Shown here: piece after piece, positions 14,648-22,858 of the stretch
Layout: each line of letters begins with the position of its first letter
Position numbering within the stretch: the stretch's first letter is position 1
Source: an uncultured Nitrospira sp.
GTDB lineage: Bacteria > Nitrospirota > Nitrospiria > Nitrospirales > Nitrospiraceae
Direction: 5' to 3'
DNA length: 22,858 nt
NCBI GenBank assembly: GCA_946479785.1
Contig: CAMLHQ010000049.1
Coordinates: 1-22,858 of the forward strand
Translations under genes and position numbers: made by a program
The notes under the pieces: generated by a model
What the model was told of the DNA's origin: nothing
What the model saw: the letters and a program-made list of their open reading frames with translations, nothing else
The model's database searches: none

Positions 14648-16206
14648 GTACGAGGCGTCACGGCATCGTCTACCTGGTCGGTGCGGGTCCCGGTGATCCG
14701 GGGCTGCTGACGGTGAAAGGCAAGGAATGCCTTGAGCAGGCCGATGTCGTCCTGTACGATTACCTCGCAAATCCCGCGCTGCTGCACCATGCTCCTGCGC
14801 AGGCGGAACGGATCTACGTCGGCCGGCGAGGGCGTGGACAGTATCAAGAGCAAACGGAAATCAATCGATTGTTGATTGAACGTGCGCGATCGGGACAAGT
14901 GGTTGTTCGGTTGAAGGGGGGAGATCCCTTTGTCTTCGGACGTGGCGGAGAGGAAGCGGAGGCTGTCGCTGCGGCTGGAGTGCCATTCGAAGTGGTGTCT
15001 GGCGTCACAGCCGCCGTTGCCGTTCCGGCCTATGCCGGCATTCCGGTGACCCATCGCACGCTGGCGTCGACCATGACAATCGTGACCGGGCATGAAGATC
15101 CCACCAAAGGGACGACAGTCATCGACTGGCCGAAGTTAGCCGGCACGTCAGGAACCTTGGTGTTCATGATGGGCATGAAAACACTTCCGATGATTGTCGC
15201 GCGTTTACTGAAAGATGGACGGTCTCCTGAGACGCCGGTGGCGGCGGTGCGGTGGGGAACGAGAGCCGATCAACGGACGATCATCGGGACATTGCAGGAC
15301 ATCGTCGTCAAGACTGAACAGGCGAGGTTGGAACCGCCGACCGTCATCGTTGTTGGAGAGGTGGTCAAGTTGCGGGAGCAATTGAACTGGTTTGAGAAAA
15401 AGCCGTTGTTTGGCAAGCGGATCGTGGTCACTCGCGCACCAGAGCAGGCACTGGAATTTTCCCGATTGTTGGCAGCGTATGGAGCGGAAGTGATCGAAGC
15501 GCCGACGATTCAGATTGTGCCGCCTGCCAGTTGGAAAGGCGTCGATCAGGCGATTGCCAGACTCGTGAACTATTCCTGGTTGATTTTTACCAGCGTGAAT
15601 GGAGTCGCGCCCTTCATGGAACGGCTCAAGCTTGCTCGCAAAGATGTGCGGGCTCTTGCGCATCTTCAGATCGGTGCGATCGGGCCGCGGACCGCCGAGG
15701 AGCTGGCGAAGTATGGACTGACTCCGGATATGGTGCCTTCCGAATATCAGGCCGAAGGACTGCTGGCGGCTCTGGCCACGCATGATCTTCGTGGCAAAAA
15801 TGTATTGATCCCGCGGGCGGAAGTCGCACGAGAGACGTTGCCGGAACAATTACGAAAGAAGGGCGCCACGGTCGATGTAATCCCCGTGTACCGGACGATT
15901 GCACCGGCAGCCGATCTGAGTCAACTCAGAGAATACTTCGAATCAGGTGCCATCGATGCGGTGACGTTTACCAGCTCATCGACCGTCCGAAACTTTGTAG
16001 AGATGATCGGGGGAGTTGAACAGGCCAGACGGCTGGGGACGAAAACAACCGTCGCCTGTATCGGGCCTATCACGGCGCAGACCGCGGAAGAGTCTGGATT
16101 GCCCGTGACGATCATGCCGGCGGAGAATACCGTGTCGGCATTGGCGCAAGCCATTGTCCGGCACTTCAGTGAGGGGGCGAGAGTCGAAGTATCTGCGTCA
16201 GGGTAG
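14644..16206 (+). CDS. cobA-hemD: Fused uroporphyrinogen-III C-methyltransferase / uroporphyrinogen-III synthase
   Basis: This 520-residue protein joins two enzymes. Residues 1-245 are the SUMT/CobA methyltransferase, with VYLVGAGPGDPGLLTVKG (9-26), VVVRLKGGDPFVFGRGGEE (86-104), PAYAGIPVTHR and TIVTGHED. It makes precorrin-2, the entry to sirohaem, cobalamin or haem d1. Residues 257-515 are HemD, which closes hydroxymethylbilane to uroporphyrinogen III; visible parts are GKRIVVTRAPEQA, WLIFTSVNGV, IGAIGPRTAEEL and DAVTFTSSSTVRNF. Such fusions are known in several phyla. The product of HemC is thus passed to a single chain that can also divert it away from haem. Translation starts at ATG 14644 overlapping the hemC stop. 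Confidence 0.95.
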   Translation: MSTRRHGIVYLVGAGPGDPGLLTVKGKECLEQADVVLYDYLANPALLHHAPAQAERIYVGRRGRGQYQEQTEINRLLIERARSGQVVVRLKGGDPFVFGRGGEEAEAVAAAGVPFEVVSGVTAAVAVPAYAGIPVTHRTLASTMTIVTGHEDPTKGTTVIDWPKLAGTSGTLVFMMGMKTLPMIVARLLKDGRSPETPVAAVRWGTRADQRTIIGTLQDIVVKTEQARLEPPTVIVVGEVVKLREQLNWFEKKPLFGKRIVVTRAPEQALEFSRLLAAYGAEVIEAPTIQIVPPASWKGVDQAIARLVNYSWLIFTSVNGVAPFMERLKLARKDVRALAHLQIGAIGPRTAEELAKYGLTPDMVPSEYQAEGLLAALATHDLRGKNVLIPRAEVARETLPEQLRKKGATVDVIPVYRTIAPAADLSQLREYFESGAIDAVTFTSSSTVRNFVEMIGGVEQARRLGTKTTVACIGPITAQTAEESGLPVTIMPAENTVSALAQAIVRHFSEGARVEVSASG

Positions 16207-16248
16207 GGGCGTCAGGCGTGAGCATCCATTCGCCAGAGGGAGGTTTTC

Positions 16249-16641
16249 ATGGTTCCAGTGAAATCATTCATGGTCCAGAGAGATAAATTCGTTACTGTCG
16301 AGCGCGATACGAATGCGCAGGCCGCCGCGCGGATCATGCGCGATCGCGGGATTGGCAGCCTGTTCGTGACCAACCAGAAAGAGATCATCGGGATTTTGAC
16401 CGATACGGATATGATGCGCCGGGTCGTCGCCTCGGGCAGCGATCCGAACAAGACAACCGTGGAGCAGATCATGTCCGCGCCGATCTTGACTATCGAAGAG
16501 AACAAGACGCTCCTGGACGCAAACGATTTGATGGCGCAGGCCCACGTGCGGCATCTGGGTGTCACCCGCGACGGGAAACTGGTCGGAATGATCTCAGTCC
16601 GTGATCTGGTCGTGTTTCTCACGAATCTGCCGAGGAAGTAA
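16249..16641 (+). CDS. Stand-alone two-CBS-domain protein
   Basis: The 130-residue protein is a bare pair of CBS domains, about residues 7-60 and 73-126. The repeats share the pattern V.RD/DG-(x)-I/LVG-(I/M)-(L/I)-(T/S)-x-x-D, seen as [15 protein letters not shown] and [15 protein letters not shown]. Such pairs bind adenine nucleotides or related ligands and act as regulatory modules or subunits. A strong GGGAGG stands five bases before the ATG. It lies between the hemD fusion and hemB, five bases before hemB, so it is part of the haem operon. A regulatory link to tetrapyrrole synthesis is possible but is not shown by sequence. Confidence 0.88.
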   Translation: MVPVKSFMVQRDKFVTVERDTNAQAAARIMRDRGIGSLFVTNQKEIIGILTDTDMMRRVVASGSDPNKTTVEQIMSAPILTIEENKTLLDANDLMAQAHVRHLGVTRDGKLVGMISVRDLVVFLTNLPRK

Positions 16642-16646
16642 CGACG

Positions 16647-17618
16647 ATGGCGTTTCCAATTCAACGGCTCAGGCGGCTTCGACAGCACGAGACGTTTCGC
16701 CGCATGGTGCGGGAAACGCGTCTTTCGCCTTCGGACCTGATCTATCCGATCTTCGTGACGGAGGGGAAGGATCAGCGGAGCGAGATTGCCTCGATGCCTG
16801 GACAGTTCAGGTTGTCGATCGATTTGTTGGTCAAAGAAGCTGGTGAGGTGGCGGGTTTAGGCATTCCCGCAATCATTCTGTTTGGCATTCCAGACCGCAA
16901 AGACGAACGGGGGACATCGGGGTTCGATCCCGACGGAATCGTGCAGCGGGCGATCAAAGCGGTGAAGGATCACGTGCCGGGCCTGATGGTGATCACGGAC
17001 GTCTGTATCGATGAGTACACCAGCCACGGGCATTGCGGCATCGTCAAGGACGGCCGCATTCTGAACGATGAAACATTGGACTGTCTTCGCGCCATGGCAC
17101 GCACCCATGCCCAGGCCGGCGCGGACATGGTAGCACCGTCGGATATGATGGACGGGCGGGTGGCGGCCATCCGGGCCGAGCTCGATCAAGCCGGCTATTC
17201 GGAATTGCCGATCATGGCCTATGCCGCCAAGTTTGCCTCATGCTTTTATGCGCCGTTTCGAGATGCGGCCGGATCCGCGCCGCAGTTTGGCGACCGGCAA
17301 TCCTATCAAATGGATCCTGCGAACCCCCGCGAAGCGATGCGCGAGATTGCACTCGATATCGAAGAAGGGGCCGATATCGTGATGGTGAAGCCGGCGTTGC
17401 CCTATCTCGATATCATTGCCGCAGCCAGAGCCCGCACGGAGCTTCCAGTCGCTGCCTACCAAGTCAGCGGCGAGTACAGCATGATCATTGCGGCTGGAAA
17501 GGCCGGCTGGCTCGATGAATCGCGCGCCATGCTTGAATCATTGTTGGCGATCAAGCGTGCGGGAGCCGATCTGATCCTCACCTACTTTGCCAAAGACGCG
17601 GCGCGTCTGCTCCACTAA
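16647..17618 (+). CDS. hemB: Delta-aminolevulinic acid dehydratase (porphobilinogen synthase)
   Basis: HemB condenses two 5-aminolevulinates to porphobilinogen. The 323-residue product carries the two Schiff-base lysines, Lys195 in [18 protein letters not shown] and Lys248 in [11 protein letters not shown]. The metal-binding segment reads [14 protein letters not shown] (118-131). Zinc enzymes such as E. coli have Cys at 120, 122 and 130, and Mg-type enzymes have Ala/Asp/Asp. Here it is Cys120, Asp122, Cys130, an intermediate set. The N-terminal [16 protein letters not shown] arm is normal. It starts at ATG 16647, with GAGG about 12 bases upstream, and is followed after two bases by ribF. Confidence 0.97.
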   Translation: MAFPIQRLRRLRQHETFRRMVRETRLSPSDLIYPIFVTEGKDQRSEIASMPGQFRLSIDLLVKEAGEVAGLGIPAIILFGIPDRKDERGTSGFDPDGIVQRAIKAVKDHVPGLMVITDVCIDEYTSHGHCGIVKDGRILNDETLDCLRAMARTHAQAGADMVAPSDMMDGRVAAIRAELDQAGYSELPIMAYAAKFASCFYAPFRDAAGSAPQFGDRQSYQMDPANPREAMREIALDIEEGADIVMVKPALPYLDIIAAARARTELPVAAYQVSGEYSMIIAAGKAGWLDESRAMLESLLAIKRAGADLILTYFAKDAARLLH

Positions 17619-17620
17619 CG

Positions 17621-18568
17621 ATGTCGTTCACGGTGACGCGGAGTCTCTCCGATGTCCGGCCCCGACCTCATCCGGTGGCTACGATCGGAAATTTCGACGG
17701 CCACCATCGCGGCCATCGCGCACTCTTACAGATGGTGGTGGAAACGGCTCGAAAGGCGCAAGGCACCGCGCTCGTTTTGACGTTTGATCCTCATCCTGTC
17801 AAGGTCCTGGCCCCTCACGTCGATCTCCGATTTCTCACGAGTCCGGAAGAAAAATTGGCGCGCTTCGAGGCAGCGGGTATCGACGAAGTCGTGTTTTTAG
17901 AATTCACCCCCGCGTTGGCCGCCATGACGGCCGAGCAATTCGCGGAGACCGTGCTTCATCGTCAACTCAAGGTGGCGGAAATTTTTGTCGGGGAACATTT
18001 TGCCTTTGGAAAAGGACGCGCTGGACGAATTGCGGACTTAGTGCGATTCGGCGGGGTCTATGGATTTACGGTTCATCCGGTTCAACCGGTCACGCTCAAC
18101 GGCACGGTCGTCAGTTCCACAAGAATCAGGAACCTGATTCACGCGGGTCAAATGGAAGAGGCGGCAATCCTATTGGGCCGCCCCTACGGCATCAGTGGTA
18201 CCGTGGTTCCTGGAAGGCAACAGGGACAATCGCTTGGATGGCCGACGGCGAATCTGCACATTCCGCCACAGCGGGTGATCCCCCCCGATGGCGTCTATGC
18301 GGCACGTGCCCGTTGTGAGGCGACGACCTATGATGCTATCGCCTATATCGGTACAAGACCTACGTTCGGTGCGGGAGAACGCTTGATCGAGGTGAATTTA
18401 CTGGACCAGCAGCGTGATCTCTACGGCAAGGACATGCTTGTGGAGTTTATCGATCGCTTGCGGGGGGACCATACGTTTGCGTCGGCGGACGAACTCTCCG
18501 CGCAGATCGCACGGGACGTCGATCAAGCGAGGGATAGCCTTCGCCGATATGTGGAGGAAGTGCAATAA
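17621..18568 (+). CDS. ribF: Bifunctional riboflavin kinase / FAD synthetase
   Basis: RibF phosphorylates riboflavin to FMN and adenylates it to FAD. The 315-residue protein has the N-terminal nucleotidyltransferase domain with GNFDGHHRGH (residues 23-32), TFDPHPVKVL, and the STRIR motif (166-170). The C-terminal flavokinase domain has GRQQGQSLGWPTANL (198-212) and a GTRPTFG block. The residue after the first Gly of the usual GxFDGxHxGH is Asn, within family variation. Start ATG 17621 is two bases past the hemB stop, with no separate ribosome site, suggesting reinitiation. The link to haem genes is probably just operon packing. Confidence 0.96.
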   Translation: MSFTVTRSLSDVRPRPHPVATIGNFDGHHRGHRALLQMVVETARKAQGTALVLTFDPHPVKVLAPHVDLRFLTSPEEKLARFEAAGIDEVVFLEFTPALAAMTAEQFAETVLHRQLKVAEIFVGEHFAFGKGRAGRIADLVRFGGVYGFTVHPVQPVTLNGTVVSSTRIRNLIHAGQMEEAAILLGRPYGISGTVVPGRQQGQSLGWPTANLHIPPQRVIPPDGVYAARARCEATTYDAIAYIGTRPTFGAGERLIEVNLLDQQRDLYGKDMLVEFIDRLRGDHTFASADELSAQIARDVDQARDSLRRYVEEVQ

Positions 18569-18570
18569 CC

Positions 18571-20043
18571 GTGGCGACGCATGTGACGAAGAAAACCAAG
18601 CCTGCCTTGCTCAAGGGGGTGGTTCAAACCATTCGGGAACAACAGTTGTTGGCTCCGGGACAGCATCTGCTCGTGGCGGTGTCCGGCGGACCCGATTCAA
18701 TTGCGCTGCTTTCGCTGTTAGCGAGTCTTGCTCCAGCTTGGCGACTCAAGCTGACGGCGATTCATTTCAATTATGGATTGCGAGGGAGCGAGTCCGATGG
18801 GGATGAGGCCTTTGTCGCTTCGTTCTGTCAGGCGCGGAACATTTCGTTTATTGTACGAAGACCTGTTCTGGCCAAACGATCGAGAGTCTCATCACTGCAG
18901 GCCTTAGCACGCGTAGCCCGCTATGAAGCCATGAAATCGCTAACCCGTGAAATTGGCGCCGATCGAATTGTCACCGGTCATACGGCTAACGATCAGGCCG
19001 AAACGATGCTGATGTGGATGTTGCGGGGAGCCGGTTTGACTGGACTAATCGGCATGCCGTTCATCAGAGAGGAGATCATCGTTCGTCCGCTGTTGAAGAC
19101 GACCCGCGAAGAGCTGTTGGACTATCTCAAGCAGGAACGATTGTCCTACCGTCAGGACAGCAGCAACATGACAACGTTGTACCGCAGAAACCGCATCAGG
19201 CAAGAGTTGCTGCCGGTAATGGCCCGCATCACCCCATCGATTGTCCGTCTGCTGGAACGGCAATCAGATTTGCTTCGCGCAGATGAGCAATATCTGGAAC
19301 AGGTGGTCGATCAATTGTACCGGTCCTGTGTCTCGGTGAATGCAAGCGGAACGCAACAGTTCGATGGGCAAGCCTTCGCTGCCCTGCCTCCTGCGCTACA
19401 GCGACGCTTGGTTCGAAGGATGCTCAAAGCCACCCATTCGGAAAGACGGGCTCCCGGCTTTCGAGTGATCCAAGATGTCCTGCGCTTTGCGCTGACCAAG
19501 TCGAAGGGCAGGAGATTGTCCTTGCGAGGGGCCGAGGTGATGAGAGACCGTGATCGGATCTTCGTCAGTCGACGGAGAGAGCAGAAAGCGGTGGACGAAA
19601 TGTCTCCACATGCTCTCCATGCGCTGCCTGTTTCGATGGCCATTGATTCGACCGTATATTGGCCTGGAACCGAGCAGGAGATTCATGTACAAGTGATGAC
19701 CAGGCAGGCGGCAGAACTATTGTTGAAGCGACCGACACGCGATTGCGCATTGTTCGATGCCGATCGGCTGTCAGCCCCGCTGGTCCTTAGAAGGTGGCAA
19801 GCTGGCGATCGTATTCATCCTCGTGGAATGAGGGGAAAGAGCAAGAAACTACAAGATCTGTTTACGGACATGAAGGTGAATCGGCTGGAACGGAACACGA
19901 TTCCCTTGCTGGTCGCGCCTGAAGGTATTCTCTGGGTGGTAGGGCGACGAGAGGATGAGCGGTTTCTTGTCGGCGACAGCACCGTTCGATGTCTGGTCGC
20001 CACGGTGAAATCGAAGTCGGTAGCTGCTAAAGGAGCGCACTAG
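18571..20043 (+). CDS. tilS: tRNA(Ile)-lysidine synthetase
   Basis: TilS converts C34 of the CAU-anticodon tRNA-Ile to lysidine, using ATP and lysine, so that AUA is read as Ile. The 490-residue protein shows the PP-loop AVSGGPDSIALLSLL (SGGPDS at 38-43), AIHFNYGLRGSESDGDE, TGHTANDQAETMLM and RGAGLTGLIGMP. IVRPLL, RQDSSNM and the RNRIRQELLP block follow. The C-terminal TilS domains contain RRWQAGDRIHPRGM and KKLQDLF. The start is GTG at 18571, two bases after ribF; GGAGGA is 12 bases away. The tilS-hpt-ftsH order is widely conserved in bacteria. Confidence 0.95.
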   Translation: MATHVTKKTKPALLKGVVQTIREQQLLAPGQHLLVAVSGGPDSIALLSLLASLAPAWRLKLTAIHFNYGLRGSESDGDEAFVASFCQARNISFIVRRPVLAKRSRVSSLQALARVARYEAMKSLTREIGADRIVTGHTANDQAETMLMWMLRGAGLTGLIGMPFIREEIIVRPLLKTTREELLDYLKQERLSYRQDSSNMTTLYRRNRIRQELLPVMARITPSIVRLLERQSDLLRADEQYLEQVVDQLYRSCVSVNASGTQQFDGQAFAALPPALQRRLVRRMLKATHSERRAPGFRVIQDVLRFALTKSKGRRLSLRGAEVMRDRDRIFVSRRREQKAVDEMSPHALHALPVSMAIDSTVYWPGTEQEIHVQVMTRQAAELLLKRPTRDCALFDADRLSAPLVLRRWQAGDRIHPRGMRGKSKKLQDLFTDMKVNRLERNTIPLLVAPEGILWVVGRREDERFLVGDSTVRCLVATVKSKSVAAKGAH

Positions 20044-20044
20044 T

Positions 20045-20584
20045 ATGGAGCGGATTTTCGGACGGCCGATTGTGACTCAGGAGGAAATGCGCGCGAGGAT
20101 CAAGGAACTCGGCAAGCAAATCGCTACGGATTATGCCGGGAAAGATCTCGTCCTGGTCGGAGTCCTGAAGGGGGCTTATGCCTTCTATGCCGATCTTGCA
20201 CGAGCGATTCGAATCCCGATGCGGGTGGATTTTTTAATCGTAACCAGTTACGGGAGCCAATCCAAGACATCCGGGAAGGTCAAAGTCATCACGGAGCTCA
20301 CCGAAGATGTTAAAGGGAAAGACGTATTGTTGGTCGAGGATATTGTCGATTCCGGTTTGACTGTCCAGTATTTGACCAAGACCTTAGCGAAACACAAGCC
20401 GAGATCGATTAAGGTCTGTACCCTCCTAAGCAAACCTGAACGGAGAACCATCGACGTCCCGCTCGACTATGTGGGGTTCAAGATTCCCAACAAGTACGTG
20501 GTTGGGTACGGGCTTGATTATCAACAGAAATATAGAAACCTACCCTACCTCGCGGAGTTGAATATGGAAGGTAAGCAAGAATAA
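20045..20584 (+). CDS. hpt: Hypoxanthine (guanine) phosphoribosyltransferase
   Basis: The enzyme salvages hypoxanthine and guanine to IMP and GMP using PRPP. The 179-residue product has LVGVLKGAYAFYADLAR (36-53), FLIVTSYG, and the PRPP-binding VEDIVDSGLT (97-106). The C-terminal VPLDYVGFKIPNKYVVGYGLDY is also typical. ATG 20045 follows the tilS stop by one base; AAAGGAG lies about ten bases upstream, inside tilS. Its place between tilS and ftsH matches the common bacterial cluster. Confidence 0.96.
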   Translation: MERIFGRPIVTQEEMRARIKELGKQIATDYAGKDLVLVGVLKGAYAFYADLARAIRIPMRVDFLIVTSYGSQSKTSGKVKVITELTEDVKGKDVLLVEDIVDSGLTVQYLTKTLAKHKPRSIKVCTLLSKPERRTIDVPLDYVGFKIPNKYVVGYGLDYQQKYRNLPYLAELNMEGKQE

Positions 20585-20598
20585 AGATGCGTGGACGG

Positions 20599-20628
20599 TT
20601 GTCAGTGTGAAGAGGCCTGTGGTAACAT
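20599..20628 (+). promoter_or_regulatory. Candidate ftsH promoter
   Basis: TTGTCA (20599-20604), 18 bases, then TAACAT (20623-20628) gives 5/6 and 4/6 matches to sigma70 elements, about 55 bases before the ftsH start. It lies in the 98-base hpt-ftsH gap, so ftsH may be transcribed separately as well as from upstream. Confidence 0.4.
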
Positions 20629-20682
20629 CTCTCAAGCTCGCGGATTTCCTCGTAAGTTGACGGTGTCCATAAGGAGAACTGG

Positions 20683-22494
20683 ATGAATTCCAGGGCAAAG
20701 AATCTGCTCTTCTGGGTCGTTGTCGGTCTGTTCATGATTTTGCTGTTCAACCTGTTCAGCGTGCCGACGCACGCACCTGAAGAGGAAGTTATTTTCAGCG
20801 ATTTCATGGCGAAGCTCGACAAGGGCGACATTGAGAAAGTCATCATCAAGTCCAGCCATGTCAGCGCTGTGTTGAAAGACAAGACCCGTATCCGAACGTA
20901 TACGGCGGAGTATCCGGATTTCATAAAAGTGTTACGCGAGAAAGGCGTACAGATCGAGGCAAAACCACCGGATGAAAGTCCGTGGTACATCACGTTCCTC
21001 GTGACTTGGGGGCCCTTCGTCCTCTTCTTGGGACTCTGGTTCTTCTTGATGCGTCAGATGCAGATCGGCGGAAATAAAGCCCTCTCATTCGGCAAGAGCC
21101 GGGCGCGCATGCTGACGGAAGAACGCAAGAAAGTGACGTTTTCTGATGTGGCCGGCATCGACGAAGCCAAAGAAGAAGTGTTGGAGATCATCGAATTTTT
21201 GAAGGACCCGCGCAAGTTCCAGAAGCTGGGTGGCCGCATTCCCAAAGGTGTTTTGATCGTGGGACCTCCCGGCACCGGCAAGACGCTCTTGGCGAAAGCC
21301 ATCGCCGGGGAAGCCGGCGTGCCGTTCTTCAGCATCAGCGGATCGGATTTCGTCGAAATGTTCGTCGGTGTCGGCGCCTCCCGCGTCCGCGACCTCTTCG
21401 AGCAAGGCAAGAAGCACGCGCCCTGCATCATTTTCATCGACGAGATCGACGCCGTCGGACGGCTCCGTGGAGCCGGTTTGGGGGGCGGGCACGACGAACG
21501 CGAGCAGACACTGAATCAATTGCTCGTCGAGATGGACGGATTCGATACGACCGAAGGCGTGATCTTGATCGCGGCGACTAACAGGCCGGACGTGCTGGAC
21601 CCGGCGCTGCTCAGACCGGGACGGTTCGATCGTCAGGTCGTCGTCAATCGACCGGATTTGCGCGGCCGTTCAGAAATTCTCAAGGTGCATACGAAGAAAG
21701 TGCCGATCGCGAGCAATGTCGAATTGGAGAAGATCGCCCGGGGGACGCCGGGCTTCTCCGGTGCCGATTTGGAGAATCTCGTGAACGAAGCGGCCCTGTG
21801 GGCGGCCCGTCAGAACAAGAAAGAAGTCGAGGTCATCGATTTTGAGATGGCCAAAGACAAAGTGCTGATGGGTGCAGAGCGAAAGAGCATGATCCTCAGC
21901 GACGAAGAAAAGCGGACGACGGCTTATCATGAAGCAGGTCACGCATTGATGGCCAAGCTGTTGCCTGGTACGGATCCGGTGCATAAAGTCACGATCATTC
22001 CTCGCGGGCGGGCGTTGGGCGTCACGATGCAGTTGCCCACGGACGACCGGCACAATTACTCCAAAGAGTTTTTGTACAACAACCTCGCTATTCTCATGGG
22101 CGGGCGCGTGGCGGAAGAGTTGATTCTCAAGCACATTACGACAGGCGCAGGGAACGATATCGAACGCGCGACTGATCTGGCCAGAAAAATGGTCTGCGAG
22201 TGGGGTATGAGTGAAAAGCTCGGACCACTGACCTTCGGCCGCAAGGAAGAAGAAATCTTCCTTGGTCGTGAACTCACTACCAAACGGGATTTTAGCGATC
22301 AGGTTGCGCTCGAGATCGACCTTGAGATCAAGCGGCTCGTGACGGAAAATTACGAGCGGGCCAAGCGGCTCCTGACTGAGCACATGAGGAGTCTCAAGGC
22401 TCTTGCCGAAGCGCTCTTGGAGAAAGAAGTGCTGGATGCCCCGGAGATCGATCAGATTTTGATGCAGTCCTCATCGCAGACGGTTCCTGCCTAG
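20683..22494 (+). CDS. ftsH: ATP-dependent zinc metalloprotease FtsH
   Basis: FtsH is the membrane-anchored AAA+ protease that degrades unassembled membrane proteins and some regulators. The 603-residue protein has two membrane helices (about residues 8-27 and 103-123) flanking a small periplasmic domain. The AAA module has Walker A GPPGTGKT (194-201), Walker [12 protein letters not shown] (249-259) and an SRH with [19 protein letters not shown]. The protease has the zinc motif HEAGH (416-420) and a downstream [14 protein letters not shown] containing the third metal ligand. AAGGAG is six bases before the ATG. The length is slightly below E. coli (644), mainly from a shorter C-terminal tail. 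No anomalies were seen. Confidence 0.98.
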   Translation: MNSRAKNLLFWVVVGLFMILLFNLFSVPTHAPEEEVIFSDFMAKLDKGDIEKVIIKSSHVSAVLKDKTRIRTYTAEYPDFIKVLREKGVQIEAKPPDESPWYITFLVTWGPFVLFLGLWFFLMRQMQIGGNKALSFGKSRARMLTEERKKVTFSDVAGIDEAKEEVLEIIEFLKDPRKFQKLGGRIPKGVLIVGPPGTGKTLLAKAIAGEAGVPFFSISGSDFVEMFVGVGASRVRDLFEQGKKHAPCIIFIDEIDAVGRLRGAGLGGGHDEREQTLNQLLVEMDGFDTTEGVILIAATNRPDVLDPALLRPGRFDRQVVVNRPDLRGRSEILKVHTKKVPIASNVELEKIARGTPGFSGADLENLVNEAALWAARQNKKEVEVIDFEMAKDKVLMGAERKSMILSDEEKRTTAYHEAGHALMAKLLPGTDPVHKVTIIPRGRALGVTMQLPTDDRHNYSKEFLYNNLAILMGGRVAEELILKHITTGAGNDIERATDLARKMVCEWGMSEKLGPLTFGRKEEEIFLGRELTTKRDFSDQVALEIDLEIKRLVTENYERAKRLLTEHMRSLKALAEALLEKEVLDAPEIDQILMQSSSQTVPA

Positions 22495-22513
22495 TCGCTT
22501 CGCCATTTCGCCT

Positions 22514-22551
22514 TTGCAATTCCCGGGCACCGGAGTTGCAATAAGTTGCAA
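22514..22551 (+). repeat. TTGCAA hairpin plus tandem AGTTGCAA repeats after ftsH
   Basis: TTGCAATTCC (22514-22523) pairs with GGAGTTGCAA (22532-22541), with one G-T pair. The 8-mer AGTTGCAA occurs at 22534-22541 and again at 22544-22551, a spacing of exactly ten bases. No U-run follows the hairpin, so a simple intrinsic terminator is unlikely. A protein-binding site or an unusual transcript end are both possible. Confidence 0.5.
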
Positions 22552-22626
22552 AATGGTTATGCGTAGAGTCGAACGAAAGAGTCATTCCGTGTCTCTTTCC
22601 TGCTATTTCGACAAGATAGATCAGCT

Positions 22627-22632
22627 TATAAT
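22627..22632 (+). promoter_or_regulatory. Possible -10 element upstream of folP
   Basis: A perfect TATAAT occurs in the ftsH-folP gap, but no acceptable -35 is found 16-18 bases upstream and there is no TG extension. If used, transcription would begin near 22639, supporting a folP start downstream at 22702 or 22711. The rest of the gap (22552-22701) shows nothing else I can name. Confidence 0.3.
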
Positions 22633-22701
22633 GGTTTCATCAAGATGCGTGAGTGTATCTTGCCTACGACAGCAGATGCAGATCCGCCGGATTCACCGCG
22701 A

Positions 22702-22858
22702 ATGACCACGATGGAACTTCGTGCGAAAGAACGGATCATCACATTAGGTGCACGCCCCTTGATAATGGGCATCGTGAACGTCACGCCGGATTCCTTCTCC
22801 GATGGCGGACGGTTTCTCGATCCAGAAGCCGCCGTGGCCCACGCGTTGCGATTGGTCC
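22702..22858 (+). CDS. folP: Dihydropteroate synthase, 5' part only
   Basis: FolP joins p-aminobenzoate to the pterin pyrophosphate in folate synthesis. About 52 codons are visible, ending at the window edge. The diagnostic [19 protein letters not shown], the first conserved DHPS block, is complete. The start is uncertain. In-frame ATGs occur at 22645, 22702 and 22711, none with a Shine-Dalgarno; I list 22702 as a compromise. The ftsH-folP order is common in bacteria (often followed by glmM). Confidence 0.9.
   Translation, partial: MTTMELRAKERIITLGARPLIMGIVNVTPDSFSDGGRFLDPEAAVAHALRLV

Noticed and set aside
1..22858. CRISPR array, transposase, phage or defence genes
   Set aside because: No regularly spaced repeats and no such protein motifs were seen; all sizeable frames on plausible strands are housekeeping or small conserved genes.

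Overview
The window is a gene-dense piece of a bacterial chromosome made almost entirely of core housekeeping genes. The gene set suggests a member of Nitrospirota, most likely Nitrospira or a close relative. The pointers are a short (198-residue) EF-Ts, a fused uroporphyrinogen-III methyltransferase/synthase inside a hemX-hemA-hemC-hemB run, two tandem DUF151 proteins ahead of rplM-rpsI, and a GC-rich, tightly packed layout. This lineage call is an inference from gene content; no phylogenetic test was possible.

Left part, bases 1-8543, all on the minus strand. Reading in the direction of transcription (right to left) there is a YggX-like protein (8262-8543), then two DUF151 bifunctional-nuclease paralogues followed by rplM and rpsI. 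This last run has a good promoter at 8155-8182 and a clear intrinsic terminator at 6194-6225. Next come argC and argJ (arginine biosynthesis), then the translation cluster rpsB-tsf-pyrH-frr, then alanine racemase, which runs off the left edge. The rpsB 5' leader can fold into several strong adjacent hairpins and is a candidate ribosomal-protein autoregulatory element.

Middle part, 8544-10935. A tRNA-Leu(CAA) with its own promoter is followed by a secreted protein of unknown function (good promoter, strong Shine-Dalgarno, strong terminator) and a TusA-like sulfur carrier. The TusA gene converges on and overlaps by 3-4 bases a minus-strand divergent RsmI-family methyltransferase.

Right part, 10915-22858, all on the plus strand. 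A near-consensus promoter (TTGACT-18-TATAAT) starts a long tetrapyrrole operon: hemX/ccsA-like, hemA, a small zinc-ribbon membrane protein, hemC, the cobA-hemD fusion, a two-CBS-domain protein and hemB. It continues with almost no gaps into ribF, tilS and hpt, then ftsH, then the start of folP at the right edge. Together hemA, hemC, hemD and hemB cover most of the route from glutamyl-tRNA to uroporphyrinogen III; hemL is not in the window. The methyltransferase half of the fusion opens the branch to sirohaem and related modified tetrapyrroles.

The main non-coding surprise is a 129-bp element with perfect 28-bp inverted arms, placed four bases after the hemX stop and upstream of hemA. I see no CRISPR array, transposase, integrase, phage gene or toxin-antitoxin pair. 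The window reads as ordinary core genome with a few unusual details rather than a new defence or mobile system.
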